From Reticulitermes speratus (taxonomy: Eukaryota; Arthropoda; Insecta; Blattodea; Rhinotermitidae): a DNA stretch of 64,000 bases. Below are positions 10,545 to 22,693 of the stretch, in pieces; the stretch's first letter is position 1; every line of letters starts with the position of its first letter. The stretch lies in the NCBI GenBank assembly GCA_021186555.1, contig JAJKFL010000003.1, positions 33,902,908-33,966,907 of the forward strand, given 5' to 3'. The notes under the pieces were generated by a model. It saw only the letters and a list, made by a program, of their open reading frames with translations. It ran no database searches and was not told the DNA's origin. Position numbers and translations under genes: made by a program.

Positions 10545-12754
10545 CAACAATCACTAGTCACTACTGTTAAGTTGTATAAAGGGGCACCATTTCTGTACCA
10601 GATAACTCTCGCTATGTAATGAAGTTTCTGTGCTAATTACATCAAAATTATGTCTTACAGACGCACATTAACGCCACGTTAACTGTCTTTGTGATGAGAT
10701 CCATAGAAGGAATGTCCTGAGCGTGAATCCCGCTGGCATTGGCGAGAAGGGTTATGTTAAATGGTTATTTTTAAAGATACGAATAGATAGTTTTATTGAA
10801 ATACAAACCCATTCTTAACCACCTGTAAACTGTATTTGCTACACATTGAATTTCATGTTTCATATGGCAAAGAACAAACGTTAAACATATATTCCTAAAC
10901 AACACAAACCAGTTGTTCTTTTTATAGCAGACACGGTCGACTCATTCCTTGTTTTCTATGTGAGGTACGAACTAAGTTTTTGTGTATAAGTAGATAAAAT
11001 TCCAGTCTTTAAAGGTTCAGATAAACCGAATGTAAAGTGCAAAAAAAAAAAAAACTGCTGTGTGGTATCAAAGTAGGCTATAGTTAATTAGTAAGGACGT
11101 AATAGCTTTGAGTTTGCCGCGAAGAGAATATTTGCTTTACGTGTATGTGGATAAAGTTAATGTGCGACTGTCTTGTGTTAACCATTTGAAGACGAAAATT
11201 AATCTGAATTATATTTAAATATTGAGATCGTACGGCGCAGTAAACACTCTCCGTATCTAGTTAGAAAAGCCAATGAGTTAATGCTGTGTAGGGAAATAAT
11301 CGCTGGTTTTTCCGAGATCCCTGCAAAACACACAAACACAACGTCTGGGCAGTATAATATAGAATTTTTGAATGTCGAACCTAGTGGCATATAAATTATC
11401 CATTAGGCTTTAAAGTTTTAAATGCCATAGGAATGAGGAGCCCAAGCAAAATAAAACTTATTATTATGATAAGCATATTATACATACGTCTGTATTTTTA
11501 CAAGATTCATAGTCCTATTATTATAATAATAGAACTGTGAAATTATTGGTTTTGCAAATATTCACGTGGTGTCCATCGGTGCGGCGCGCGCTTTGGTTTG
11601 AAGAAACAGTACCCACAAGCACCTCGCCTTCACTCTATCTTTCTCGCTTCTGTATTATTACTTCTCTTTTTGCACCTTTTATTCTGTAGGTCTAGGCAAA
11701 TAAGATGATCAGGTTAAAGATTTACTTCATCGTATATAAATTTATTAGTAGTGGAATTTTGTGTCATTTTCAGTGTCACAAAATGTGATTCATTACCTTT
11801 AGTGAGGTTATGTAAATGCAAAAAATAATGCTGATTGCATTTCGCACCTTTTGTGATTCGCAAGTATGCAGAATTTTGTACGTACGTGGCAATAAAAGCT
11901 ACTAGATTTTAGGAGTTCGTTAGTAATGAAGACGCATATTATGCTATCAGGATACATAACCACACGTGCGCGAAAGAAGAGTAAGAAACTTGGGCGCAGG
12001 TTTAGTTTGGATTTATGTATATTGTTATCTGTAAAGTGGTTTTCTGTGAACTGTAAATTTTAGAAATAACAGTACGGTTTTCTCTGTCTTTCGTAGAACT
12101 ACCGTTTCGTTGTACAGTAAGCTTACTTAAATTTGACAGGCTGCTTGCCTTTAGGAACGTTTGTGTTATGTTTTAACTTAATTATTATGGAAATGTAAGC
12201 GGGCTTAGAAATTATTTTAGCATGATATTGAACATTTTTATGTTTATAATTTTAATGTGCGCACTGTTCTATTTAGCTTCATTATAATATGCGTTCTATG
12301 CGTGTACGTTACTAGATACACAAGCGATTCATCTCTGCCACCAAATTGTGCTTACGTCATTACTGTTGGCCTCCATTTGGACTTAAAATTGTCCTCTATT
12401 TCGTTGTAGAAATTTTTTGCGTGAACATGAAAACATAAAATGAATTTCTTCTTTACTATAATAATTTATTATATTAAAATAGCCCAACAATAGCCTTTCA
12501 CTGTTGTGCTTCATTTGTGACTGACATGCAGTTTCACATGTAATATACGTCACCTACTTTGTCCAGTTATACTTTTTTGTTTTGACGTTTATGTGTTGTT
12601 CCTATAGCTGTCATATTTTACACATATTTATCCCTGATATGCCAGTACTTACAGGCCAGTTTTATTCAGTTTATAATGTTTAAGTGTTCTATAAGTATAA
12701 TGACACTATAAATTGTAAAGATTCTGTGTAGTGACAAAAATAGATGAATGAATG
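10545..12754. other. proximal intron, no recognisable element
   Basis: AT-rich intron directly downstream of exon 1. It has a run of A at 11041-11054 and a short GC-rich spot at 11579-11592 (GTGCGGCGCGCGCT). No repeat family seen elsewhere in the window occurs here. Confidence 0.4.
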
Positions 12755-12890
12755 TGGAGAAATGGTGGAATGATACTGCCAAGGGAAAACTAAAGAAATT
12801 GAAGAGAAACCTGTCCCAGTGCCATTTTTTCCGTCACAAATCCAACAGGGACTGTCCAGGGATCGAACTTGTGCTTCCGAGGTGTCATCT
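12755..12890 (-). mobile_element. SINE-D fragment (tRNA-derived)
   Basis: Read on the minus strand it starts with CACCTCGGAAGCACAAGTTCG, which carries a B-box-like GTTCGATCC. It continues with GGATTTGTGACGG and TGGCACTGGGACAGG and ends in TCATTCCACCATTTCTCC. This 3' block is the pattern of a SINE class I recognise from several insect genomes. The 5' part of the tRNA head is missing, and an (AT)n run at about 12909-12933 follows on the + strand. Confidence 0.65.
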
Positions 12891-14781
12891 TTTATATGAA
12901 AATCAATTATATATATATATATATATATATATATTCTTATAGACCTACCTATAGATGATTTTGTGAGGTCTAAGGATGTTTTAATTTTAATACTAAGGCA
13001 ATGGAAGGTTTTCGTAATTGGGCTTTGTCAATATACAGGCTTTCTTGAAATGAAGTTTTATTTTGTTAGAAGGCTTGAATCTATGCATATATTATCTTGT
13101 AAATACATATATGCATGTGACAAGTGAACATTTGTATTGTATGATTCATTTTCATGTAGGAAGTACAGGTGAATGTACTTAATATGAATTATGTTGTTAA
13201 GTCGCATCATATTATGCAGTAAAACATTAGTGCCGTGATTAGACGGATGAATTAATGGATTCCACGCTCTTCGTCAATAACTGCCATATTCATACGAGCC
13301 ATTAAATTATATTATTACTAATGTATTCGAGAATTTTGTTCGGTATGAAAAGCAGGTTTACCCGATACGATTCAAAGAAGTTAAATATATTCTACCTTCT
13401 TTATTTATTGTGAAACTGCATTGTATTACGATTAAGTTTGTGTCTGCGTCAATTTGCAATCGTCCCTTGAATGTGTAGCGCTCTCGACGTTTTCTCATAG
13501 GTGCAGCATACCATAGACTCGGTTTCTGATATGTCTGATAACAGTATAAGGTTTTCTTTCAAACTAGAGTGATCACATTCATTTCACGTCTCTTGTGCTT
13601 CAGATCGGGTGAGACTGCGTGTTGGAAGTGCGGCCCATAGTGGACCCATTGCCCATCTCCCGTATGATATATGATTACATATGGATCATTGATGACGTGA
13701 TTGATAAGGGGATGTCGAAGTACGCAGAGAAAAATCTGACCCATTTGCCACTTTGTTCACTACTAATCCCACTTTGACTGCCCTGGGAGCGAACCGGTTG
13801 TACATGGCGAGAATTATCGAAAGGATACATGGACGTATGTTTCATTCACTACGTCTCTTTCATGTGCCAAACCAGAGGTTAAGATGCGGTCAACATAAAC
13901 AGTGCCTCGTGCTTTGGTTTCATAGTTCTCTTCTCCTTCCTGCCCTGTCTGTCTTTCTCTTACAAACGTAAATGGTGATCGTCTTTCTTCCTCTTCAACA
14001 TCAGCTGTTTTCCCTTTATTACAGAAGCCAGGCAAAACTAAACCACCAGCAGACTAACAACCCTGCCCCCCTCAGTTCGCGCCTATAACCGCCTGGGTCT
14101 ACGCATCTTTCAGACCGTGATGTTGCCATTGGAATGACCATTACTCGAAATAGATTACAATGCTCACTAACCCCACAAACATAACAAACTAAAAACTGGT
14201 TCTCTCCTGTTTTTATATTCGTTCTGTGTCCTCGCTAGCGCTTGTATTCTTCTTCTGTCGTCTCACAACTTTTATATAGCTTTTTTTGTAGTTCCTATCT
14301 GCACATATATTTTGCAAGTGTGTATTTGCATGTTTTGTCGCCGCAGCTTTCGTCCTTTTGTTCGTGAACAATTTCCTGCTTTGCTCAATGCCACCTTAAT
14401 TTTACGGTACATTTGTAAGAAGAGCAAAACGATTGTTGAAAAGTTATTATTACCACTGATAAAAGTACTGGCACCGTCATCTGGAGGCGTGTAGTTCGAA
14501 TATCTATGTAGTAACTGAACATTGCCGTAGGTATTTTCAGTATTTTCTTCGCGGTGCAGGGACACGCCACAGTAAAAGGAGCCACCTGTCATTTCCTATC
14601 CCATTTTCCTGTCATGGCGCCACCCAACATTACCGACTGCATGCGAAATATATTGCTGTTCAAGTTGGCTTGGTGAAAAACTGCTTTGGTACCTTACAAA
14701 CAACTCTTCGCTGAAAGAGAGGTCGTGGACTGTGCAAACAACATACGCGGAGATGCTGACAGAAAGGGGTTCTAAAGAAGT
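12891..14781. other. intron, no recognisable element
   Basis: (AT)n microsatellite at about 12909-12933, otherwise unique-looking AT-rich DNA. Open frames at 13753-14035 and 14272-14844 overlap one another on opposite strands and show no family similarity. Confidence 0.4.
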
Positions 14782-14795
14782 ATGAAATACAAAGT

Positions 14796-15100
14796 AAAAG
14801 GTAAAGGTAAAGGTAAAGGTAAAGTTCTCTCTAGAACAGGCCACGAAGGCCCAGAGGGGGAGTAGAGATATAGCTCTACTCTTTCTTTAACCCTGTCACT
14901 AGATGAGGGTGGGTGGTCAACTCCACGCCCCGGTCGCTTTACCCCTGGGAACGAGACCAGGTACCCATTGTATAGGAGGCTGGTTGGGCCCCAGGGCTGG
15001 TCTGAACGGGTGCGGAAAATCTCGCCCCCACCGGGATTCGATTCCCGGACCGTCCAGCCCCGTAGCGAGTCGCTATACCGACTACACTATCCCGGCCCAC
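14796..15100 (-). mobile_element. SINE-A, full length
   Basis: On the minus strand: a tRNA-like head with B-box GGGAATCGAATCCCGG, then GGTCCAGACC-type body blocks, GGGTACCTGGTC, GTAAAGCGACCGGGGCGTGG, AGTTGACCACCC, and a (TTTACC)n tail visible on + as repeated AAAGGT at about 14798-14823. It is flanked by a perfect 14-bp target-site duplication, ATGAAATACAAAGT, at 14782-14795 and 15101-15114. The complete body and perfect duplication mark it as a young copy. Confidence 0.93.
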
Positions 15101-15114
15101 ATGAAATACAAAGT

Positions 15115-15956
15115 GCTATAAAGAATTTGGAACACAGTGCAAAATTCTGTAACCACCACAATGTATTGGGCATGCCTTACGGATTTTTTCAGTGGAATTT
15201 GAATTCACTGCATTGCTAGTTCCACAGACGGCTGTGTTTGTATGTATCGATTTAATCTCAAAGGCAGTTTTCAGTCTCTTTCGAGTACTTGGTTTGTAAA
15301 TGCCAGAAGTTACTACGGTCTTACAAGCCCATAAAAACAAACGTAGCTTGCAAACATGCATACATACATGCATACATACATAGGCCTATACTTATTCACC
15401 CATACGTATATGACACGTACGAACAGAGAGTTATGATAAGGCCTAATTAATTTTAATGGGTATTTTGGCTATAGTACTTCCTCAGTCATTAAAACACATT
15501 AAGTAAAAAGAAGCCTACTAGTTAATTCCATGGAGCAGATTAATCCTGAAGAAGTTATTAATCTCAGGACTTCAAGAGAAACCCCCAGACTCTGGGAATA
15601 TTAAGCCTATAGAAATATCTCCTGCTAACTGAACGTATAATTTTAAAATGTATAAATAGCTCATGTACTGCTGCATTGTTTTTCCACGTTTTCAAGCACG
15701 AATGCACAGTTAATTAAGCCTGCACAGATGGTGAATTAGCGTCAATTATCTAATGTTCATTCGTAAAATATTAAAGGATTTCTCACGTCCAATATTTAAG
15801 GTAATTTAAGTTTACAGATCAGATTAAAAAAGACCAGCGTGTTGCAATTCTTTGCACAGTGTCGGGCTTGGGTTGTAAACTCAACCACTGCCACCACCAC
15901 CACAAAATAACGACAATAACTGTAATAACGATGACGACAATTCTACTACAATTACT
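15115..15956. other. intron, no recognisable element
   Basis: A CATA/CATG-type microsatellite at about 15356-15382 and a CCA run near 15885-15902. Nothing else is recognisable. Confidence 0.4.
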
Positions 15957-15957
15957 G

Positions 15958-16032
<75 letters not shown>
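15957..16032 (+). repeat. (CTA)n microsatellite, left part
   Basis: About 25 units of CTA/TAC. The SINE-A at 16033-16314 interrupts it, and the array resumes on the other side. The long poly-leucine open frame here is an artefact of the repeat. Confidence 0.95.
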
Positions 16033-16033
<1 letters not shown>

Positions 16034-16314
16034 GTAGTCGGTATAGCGACTCGCTGCGGGCTGGACGGTCCGGGGATCGAATCCTGGTGGGGGCGAGATT
16101 TTTCGCAGCCGTCCAGACCGGCCCTTGGGCCCACCCAGCCTCCTATAAAATGGGTACCGGGTCTCTTTCCCGGGGGTAAAGCGGCCGGGGCGTGGAGTTG
16201 ACCACCCACCCCACCCCCATCTAGTGCCGAGGTTAAAGGAAGAGTAGAGCTATACCTCTACTCCCCCTCTGGGCCTTCATGGCCTGTTCTAGGAAGAACT
16301 TTACCTTTACATTT
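16033..16314 (+). mobile_element. SINE-A, full length, inserted in a CTA microsatellite
   Basis: Reference-quality copy of the family. The head is GTAGTCGGTATAGCGACTCG, with B-box GGGATCGAATCCTGG. The body has CGTCCAGACCGGCCC, CACCCAGCCTCC, GGGTACCGGG, GGGGGTAAAGCGGCCGGGGC, GAGTTGACCACCC and CTAGTGCCGAGGTTAAAG, and the tail is TTTACCTTTAC. Both flanks are the same CTA/TAC repeat, so the exact duplication cannot be delimited. Confidence 0.92.
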
Positions 16315-16352
<38 letters not shown>

Positions 16353-16375
16353 ATAATAATAATAATAACAATAAT
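16315..16375 (+). repeat. (TAC/TAA)n microsatellite, right part
   Basis: Continuation of the CTA array after the SINE, drifting into TAA units. Confidence 0.9.
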
Positions 16376-18068
16376 GTAGAATGTCTATCCTGCCTGTGCT
16401 ATAACTCTTTTTATAGCTCACTCGCGTCAGGAAATGACAGGGTAATCTACTTTATATAGTACCCTTTTTTTTGAAGAAAGTAACGCTCCAGTGTATTCAC
16501 TGCCACCGGTGTTCATGGTTACGATAAAGTTTGGTCGATAGAACGTAAGGATATATGTTGCTTATCTGTAATTAAGGAAACGTGTCATTGGATTGTTTCC
16601 GACTTTTTAACAGTGTCACTTCAGTCGGGAAGTTTCACTGAACTATTAAATAATAGTGCTAAGCAGCCGGAAGATTTTGTTGCAATTGACAATTGTTATT
16701 TTGTACAGTAAGTAAGTTTTATTTTACTTTTATTTAACCCGATTATTGAAGTTAAATACTTTCAGTGCTTTCGAGTTCGTTTTCGGAATACTATTTCAAT
16801 AACTGAGAATTGAGCTTTATTTAAATATTCAATGCCGATGACAACAAGAAGCCTTTGATGGGACTGGTAGTTGGTGCTTTGTATTGACAGTAAACAGAGT
16901 TGCACATCCTGTTATTCTATTTAATCGGATTGTTTTGGGGTTGGTGTTTTAAAGAACTTCGTGTACGGAATATATCTTGTGCTTCAATTTCAATAATTAC
17001 TTTTGTAAGCACAAGGATTTTGCGTTGAAATTTTAAGAGGCTTTATGCTAGGATCTTAAGATAGGCCAACACCCTCCAGTGTTGATGTCCTACCCATTTC
17101 ATAATCCACAGTAATTTCCACGGGGCGCTTTGCAGTGGACTGTTATAAAATAAACCATGTAAAAGTTATACAACCATTTTTTACTTTTGCTTTCACATCT
17201 TACATTTAGCGTACCCACATCTTTTATTCTGAAGAGTCGCTCCTATACATTTCCTTAACCACGTGCTGTCAGTGCTTCCCCTCAATTTGGTCAGATACTG
17301 GCTACGTCATTTGGTATAACCATGCACTCATTCAGTGTTAAGTCATCCTTGTGTTCCTTTCTCACTCGAACCATTACCATGGTTATAAAAGATCCCCTCT
17401 GGCACTCACAACTGGACTACAAAGGCCTGTATGAAACCTCTCCCTCCAAGAGTACTTCTGTATGTGTCCCCCCCAAAACTAGGTGCTGCTCATTTCCAGA
17501 GTAGATGTGGTGTTGTGTGGACGTTAGTTTAACGTTGGATTATGTTCCTGGTTGCTTCAGTGTTTGTGAAGAGAATTGCAGGAAGAAATTTTGTGAATAC
17601 TGCTAACCGTCATTCTAAACGTCATTTTAAAGCCAAGGTTACATCGAATTGGTACTCTGAATTTTTATGAGAGCGTTAAACAATTCGCTTTTTTTTAAGC
17701 TGAGCCAAGAAATTGATATTTATGAGATCAGGGGTATGTAGGCTATGGGTATGATGTGACTAGTTAGTGTGTCTGTGCGAAGTAGTCCAAATAGTTTTGG
17801 AAGTTGAAATAGGCCTACACCCATAATGGGTTCACTCTATTTTCTGCAAAGTGTGACCCCCAAAACAGATCAGTCTTTATAGTACAACTTTCATTCAAAA
17901 AACACGGAGAGCGTTTGTTTGCACAGGATGTTTTAGGGTGAAGCCTACTAAGGGGGGAAATTGGGAATGTCTTTAAAATTGTCCCTGTTCCGTGCAGTAA
18001 GATAAGTCACCGTTTATGCACCAACAATTGCACTATGATTTGATACAATGATATAAAAAACATTTGGT
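16376..18068. other. intron, no recognisable element
   Basis: AT-rich DNA without gene or repeat similarity visible to me. The open frame at 17322-17504 has no recognisable domain. Confidence 0.4.
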
Positions 18069-18114
18069 ACACGTTGTACATGTTTCGGCCGTTTTTTGGC
18101 TATCTGTAAGGAGG
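18069..18114 (-). repeat. hairpin plus GAAACATGT motif (retroelement-type 3' end)
   Basis: On the minus strand: CAGATAGCC, AAAAAA, GGCC, then GAAACATGT. It matches the CTGAWGATGG-hairpin-GAAAC pattern repeated at 26208-26244, 28014-28054, 50655-50696 and 59695-59744. I think it is the 3' end of a retroelement, possibly Penelope-like, but no coding part is attached. Confidence 0.4.
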
Positions 18115-19223
18115 TATTCGACAAAGAAAAATACATTAGTGGCTAGTTATATCAAAGATGTGCAATATTACAGTTAAAATACAAAATATTAAAATTTTTA
18201 AAAATTTTAAAAATTGTAGTACAGAATGTATGTTGTAAACTAACATCTATTGCAGCAATTCATCTTCGTTTTAGGGATATATCCTGAAAATGTCAAAATA
18301 AGAAAATGTTATATATACAACATTATATTGTGGGTGTTAAAAAGTGGCAAGTGTAATTGTACATACCCTTTGTCTTTTTTAGGATTTACATTATAGGCAT
18401 AAAGACTTTCACAGTGTTTGTAAGAATTAAGAATAATATTAGGCTAATAATGGTGACTTAGTACATCAGGTTATACTTAAAATAATCAGGACAACGTTAG
18501 TCATGGGCGATTATACTTTCTTCATGTTTATGGTCCGTACATTTCTTAGTTTTTACAAGACTCGGCTTGTCAGGAATAGTGTTATTGGTCCTGCTGGCGG
18601 TGGCAGAATAGCTTTTGTGTTAGCATGAAAGCAGTTGATTAAAATGTTTGAATAAGTAATTCTTCAAGGAAGAATTCCCCAATAGCTGCATTTAGATATT
18701 AGAAATACATTCTATAGCCAATAGGGTTGACATGTGAAAAAACTGCATGTACAAAATTGTTATTAATTCACAATTTCAAGCAAAGGGCGAGGAAAATGTG
18801 ATCAGTGTACAGTGAAGGATTGCTTGGATTCTGGAATTCGTTCGTGTGCTGTGCCAAAAACACAAACTAAAGTGGAAAGTTTGGGAGCCACGTACTGAGA
18901 CGGGTTTAGTAGATGGCAGTAATCTCAATCACAGGTCTAGGTCCAGTAGTAGAAGTGCAAAGTGTAGATGATACTGATAATGCTGCTGATAAAGTAGTAA
19001 CATTAATAACCCTTAAATTATTTAATGTCCCAACATGTTAAATATATTTTTTATTTTAAAATCACACCCTCTACATAAGCCATTCACATTACAAGGTTGG
19101 TTTGTCTACAAGGCTGCAGCACGGAAGTAGATTTTCAGTTCTGTCTGGAAAGCCTTGTAATGTTACATGTGCACTGAACACCTCCTGTAGCCTTAATATG
19201 TGCGTTTTCCGTGAATATTATGA
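18115..19223. other. intron, no recognisable element
   Basis: Includes an A/T-palindromic stretch at about 18184-18214 (AAAATTTTTAAAAATTTT). Nothing else recognised. Confidence 0.4.
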
Positions 19224-19378
19224 CAGAGTTACTAAAATTTTCCAAAACACTAGGAGCCACCTTCGAGTTCTTGGCGCCAGAAATATGGCTTGAAGCAAGT
19301 TCCATAATGAGGTCCCACAAATATTAGGCGCCACAGTACAAAATTTAGTCGCCTGTATTAAGGTTTGTCATATTACAG
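19224..19378 (+). mobile_element. hAT-like miniature element, decayed copy
   Basis: Homologous to the better-preserved copy at 24789-24952. Shared blocks are CTAGGAGCCACCTTC, GGCGCCAGAAAT, AAGCAAGTTCCATAATGAGG, ATATTAGGCGCCACAGTAC and TTTAGTCGCC. The termini have lost the CAGGGGTGCAC inverted repeat, so the boundaries come from alignment with the other copy. Confidence 0.65.
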
Positions 19379-20269
19379 AAGAACTTTCAAAACTACTTTC
19401 AGTAGGGTAGTAAGTATTTAATTGATTGTTATACAGACTGAAAAATGAATTTGATATTAATAGGCGTAATGTTTCCCCGCAAATCGTCATTCAAGTATCA
19501 GTGTATCCGCGTATTAGCCGAGAAGTCTAATTTTATATCCGTCTCAGGTTCTCGCCAGTAACGAGATGCATGTATTTTGTGTTGACGCCTCATTTGTTAC
19601 AAGGCAGTTCAGTCTCGGCACATGCCAGGTAGATGTAACAACGACTTTGGAAGGAGAGTAGTCTTTGGAATAATATGGCCATTAAACAGGGAATAATTTT
19701 CGAAAATATATGTTACAAATGTGGCGTATTTGATGTGGAGATATGAATTTACACACCCTTTCGACCCACTACTTAGGCCTATGCCGTGCAGATTTTTAAA
19801 CACGTTTGTATTTTATGCAATATATTAATAAAGCCTTTTAACCATTATGTATCCACATGTACCTATTTCCCTTGCTAATGGCTGTACATATTGTGGAGTT
19901 ATCGACCTATCTGTCCCGAGGGAGTAACGGTGTTTAGCACAGATGCTATTAGCGAATCCATTATTAAATTTAAGTATTGGAGTTGTGGAACTTAAAATTA
20001 GTGAATTAAAATTGTGAATGTTAGTCTAATTGAAAATAAGGGGTTTGTTGTTAATATTTCAGAAAATATAGAATCCCCTCCATTTGTATGTGTAGTATGG
20101 AAGGTGAATTCGTAGATCTACGCTTTATTACACTAACAGGCCGGACAAATTTCATGACAAGAACGTTTTGTGTTTTCTTATGAAATTGCTGCAAGCCATA
20201 TGACTGTGATAGAACGGCTTCTGTTTAAATTTAAACCACACACAAAATAATTATGTTGTGATAATTGTG
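19379..20269. other. intron, no recognisable element
   Basis: Nothing recognisable on either strand. Confidence 0.4.
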
Positions 20270-20439
20270 CAGTGAAACCTGTCTTAAAGGGAACCTGGCC
20301 ATAACGGAAACCTCTCTTCAGTGGAAACCTTTTACAAGCCCGAAGACCCAGAATTGAAGTACCCTTATTAAACGGAACCTGTGTACAACAGAAAATTTTT
20401 TTCGATCCCTTGCGGTTCCTTTATACGTATTTTTCACTG
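20270..20439 (+). mobile_element. pogo/Tc1-like MITE, family 2
   Basis: Begins CAGTGAAACCTGTC and ends TTTTTCACTG, so the termini are inverted (CAGTGAAA). TA follows on the right; the left flank reads TG. Internally, GAACCTGG, GGAAACCTC and GGAACCTGT repeat the terminal motif, a style common in pogo/Tigger-type MITEs. There is no transposase coding. Confidence 0.6.
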
Positions 20440-21285
20440 TAGTAATAATAGTAGCACAAGATTTGTGGTTGACTGAATATTGAGAGAATTTTAGATTTTA
20501 TGTGTTCTAAATTTTAAATTTTGCCTTTTGAAGGATGAAGACATATTATCGTAAACATCATTTGAGAATATCAAATCTTTATAAACTTGTAACTTAATTC
20601 ACTTGTATAATGAATAATGGAAGGAAGCGGCTAAAAGGTGTGGAAGAGAAAAAAAAGGAAGAAAGTTGGTGAAGGATTAAGATATAAAAATGATTTCCCT
20701 TGAATATCAAAGACCCTTTTCCACAATTTCAGCATAATTATATAGGGTCTGCTGGTTTACGTAAGTAGAGAGAATTTTATCCCAAAACGAGAATTTCTTT
20801 AAAGTGTTATTTGAAATAAAAAGTTCTGTAAAAGTAGGATTAGAGCGTATTGAGTTATCTATTCTGAGGTTCATATTACAATTATTTCGGTCTGTTTTTC
20901 CAGTATAAACCATTCCCGGAGGAGTAAAAAAGTGATAGGCTTATCAGCAATAGGGTAATCGTAAACTTTCGCTGTAATCGAATAGCATTATGTAACCGCT
21001 TACCCAAACGGACTCTTAAGTAATTAAAATATGTAGTTTCACGCATTTAAATAATGATAAAACAGCAGTAACGCCCGTTAAATGCGCAATAAAGTTCTCA
21101 CTATAGACATCTTAGCAACGTCAGGCTGTTTATTTGTGATGTGCTTCTTGTTTATGACACAGAAATTGGTATTATAGGATACAGCTGTATTCAGCTGTAG
21201 CAATAACTATTTATGAAGTATTGCAAAAATGCTATGAAAATTTCTTTGTAAAGTATACGTGAGAACTAAGATTGTATGAAGCTCT
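20440..21285. other. intron, no recognisable element
   Basis: AT-rich. The minus-strand frame at 20707-20913 has no recognisable domain. Confidence 0.4.
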
Positions 21286-21575
21286 TTTTATTTACTGGGG
21301 TTCATTTTATTTTTGTAAGGCTCTTCTCACAGTGAGCATTGTATTTAGTGGGATTCTTTGTATCTTTAAGGCCCATCTGAGGATTGAGACTAGCAGCATC
21401 CTTGTATTATTTACTGGGATTTCTTTTTTGTCTTTGTAAGGCCATCTGACTAATCAGTTTTCGTGCACATTTGTATTATTTAGTGCAATTTCTTTTATCT
21501 TAGAAGGCCTATCCGAGGACTGAGCCTTCCACTCTGCCTTTATTATATAGCTGGATTTATTTTCTTTGTTCCCCA
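21286..21575 (+). repeat. diverged tandem array, about five units of 55-70 bp
   Basis: Units start near 21286, 21341, 21404, 21473 and 21541. Each begins with a TATTATTTACTGGGATTTC-like block, followed by a T-rich stretch, then AAGGCCCATCTGAGGA-like sequence. Unit length varies and the copies are well diverged, so the array is old. Confidence 0.7.
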
Positions 21576-22434
21576 CCACATTCAGATCAAATCTGTCATA
21601 CACTTGGCCTCATATCCAGGTGCCACTGGGTTTAAAGCGGCAGAAGCGTGAAGGTAATCAATCACCGCCGCTAGAGCAGGTGATAAAAGTACGTGGAGCT
21701 TGACACCCATTTCCCAATTCGTATTTTCAACATGGTACTTGAGTGCAGGAATGATACATCAGACATTTTTAAAGGCATATTTTAAACACTGATCCTTGAG
21801 AGAGAATTACGGAATGTCATCTTATTCCTGGCCAGTTTCCAGACTGTAACCTTAAGAACTATTCTTCACTCCAAGTGTTGAATATTAACTGCACTGACAT
21901 GTGTTTTTAACTGCGTATAAACCTAAAGGTGATATAAATGGCTGAAGATCATCTTCCCAGGTTAATATCTTGCAGACGGAAATTTATCTAAATTAGGCGT
22001 AGATACAAAAAACCAGTTTCTACCTCACAAAGAACAAAATCTTTCACCACCACAAGGACAATCAGCTAGTGTTGTTTGGTGGTACATAAAATTACCATTA
22101 GGCTTTAAACGGTTGAGGCGTGACCCAAAATATATAGAACACCGGTAGGTTTTTACATGTTTGACATCGCAGATTTATGGGTTTCATGTGCTCTTTGAAA
22201 AGCGTGAATGACAGTACGTAGTACAAGTATCTACCTGTAGTTTTCTCCCACCGCATCTTTCAACGTGGAAATTACTTACCAGGCTGTAATGTTGCATCCC
22301 TCATTAAAATGAAAAGTAATTTAATCTGTGACGCCTACATTTCAAATAAATTTAAAGGTTAGTTCACTTGAATCTCAACTCGAAAGGTGTTTCTGAACCG
22401 GTTTGTTTTAAGCTAAGTTTGTACGTACATAATA
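21576..22434. other. intron, possible decayed SINE pieces
   Basis: Two short stretches, GGGTTTAAAGCGGCAGAAGCG at about 21628 and GGCTTTAAACGGTTGAGGCG at about 22100, resemble the SINE-A/C central block. They are too decayed to call as elements. Confidence 0.35.
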
Positions 22435-22693
22435 GCGTAGTCGGCCTGATGACTAGACTAGAGGCTGGACAGCTGAAGTCGTCGTTTGATTCCTGGCAGC
22501 GGCAAGAAAGTTTCCTCTTTTTTTAAAGCGTCTAGACCGGCTGTGTTGCCCTTGTCTCGCTCGTAAAGCGGCCGGAGCGTCAAGCTAACTACTTATCTCG
22601 ATCTAAATCTAGTACCGAGATTAAGAATGACAGGAACTCTTAATTTCCCCATATGTCTTCATGGCGTGCACAGTGACAAATTTACGTTTTTAC
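22435..22693 (+). mobile_element. SINE-A, old full-length copy
   Basis: Head GCGTAGTCGGCCTGATGACT, degenerate B-box GTTTGATTCC, and body blocks CGTCTAGACCGGC, GTAAAGCGGCCGGAGCG, CTAGTACCGAGATTAAG and CTTCATGGCGTGCAC. It ends with TTTACGTTTTTAC. Many substitutions relative to 16033-16314. Confidence 0.85.

Noticed and set aside
15859-16179. 106-codon frame with a long leucine run
   Set aside because: Translation of the CTA microsatellite and the SINE-A inserted in it.
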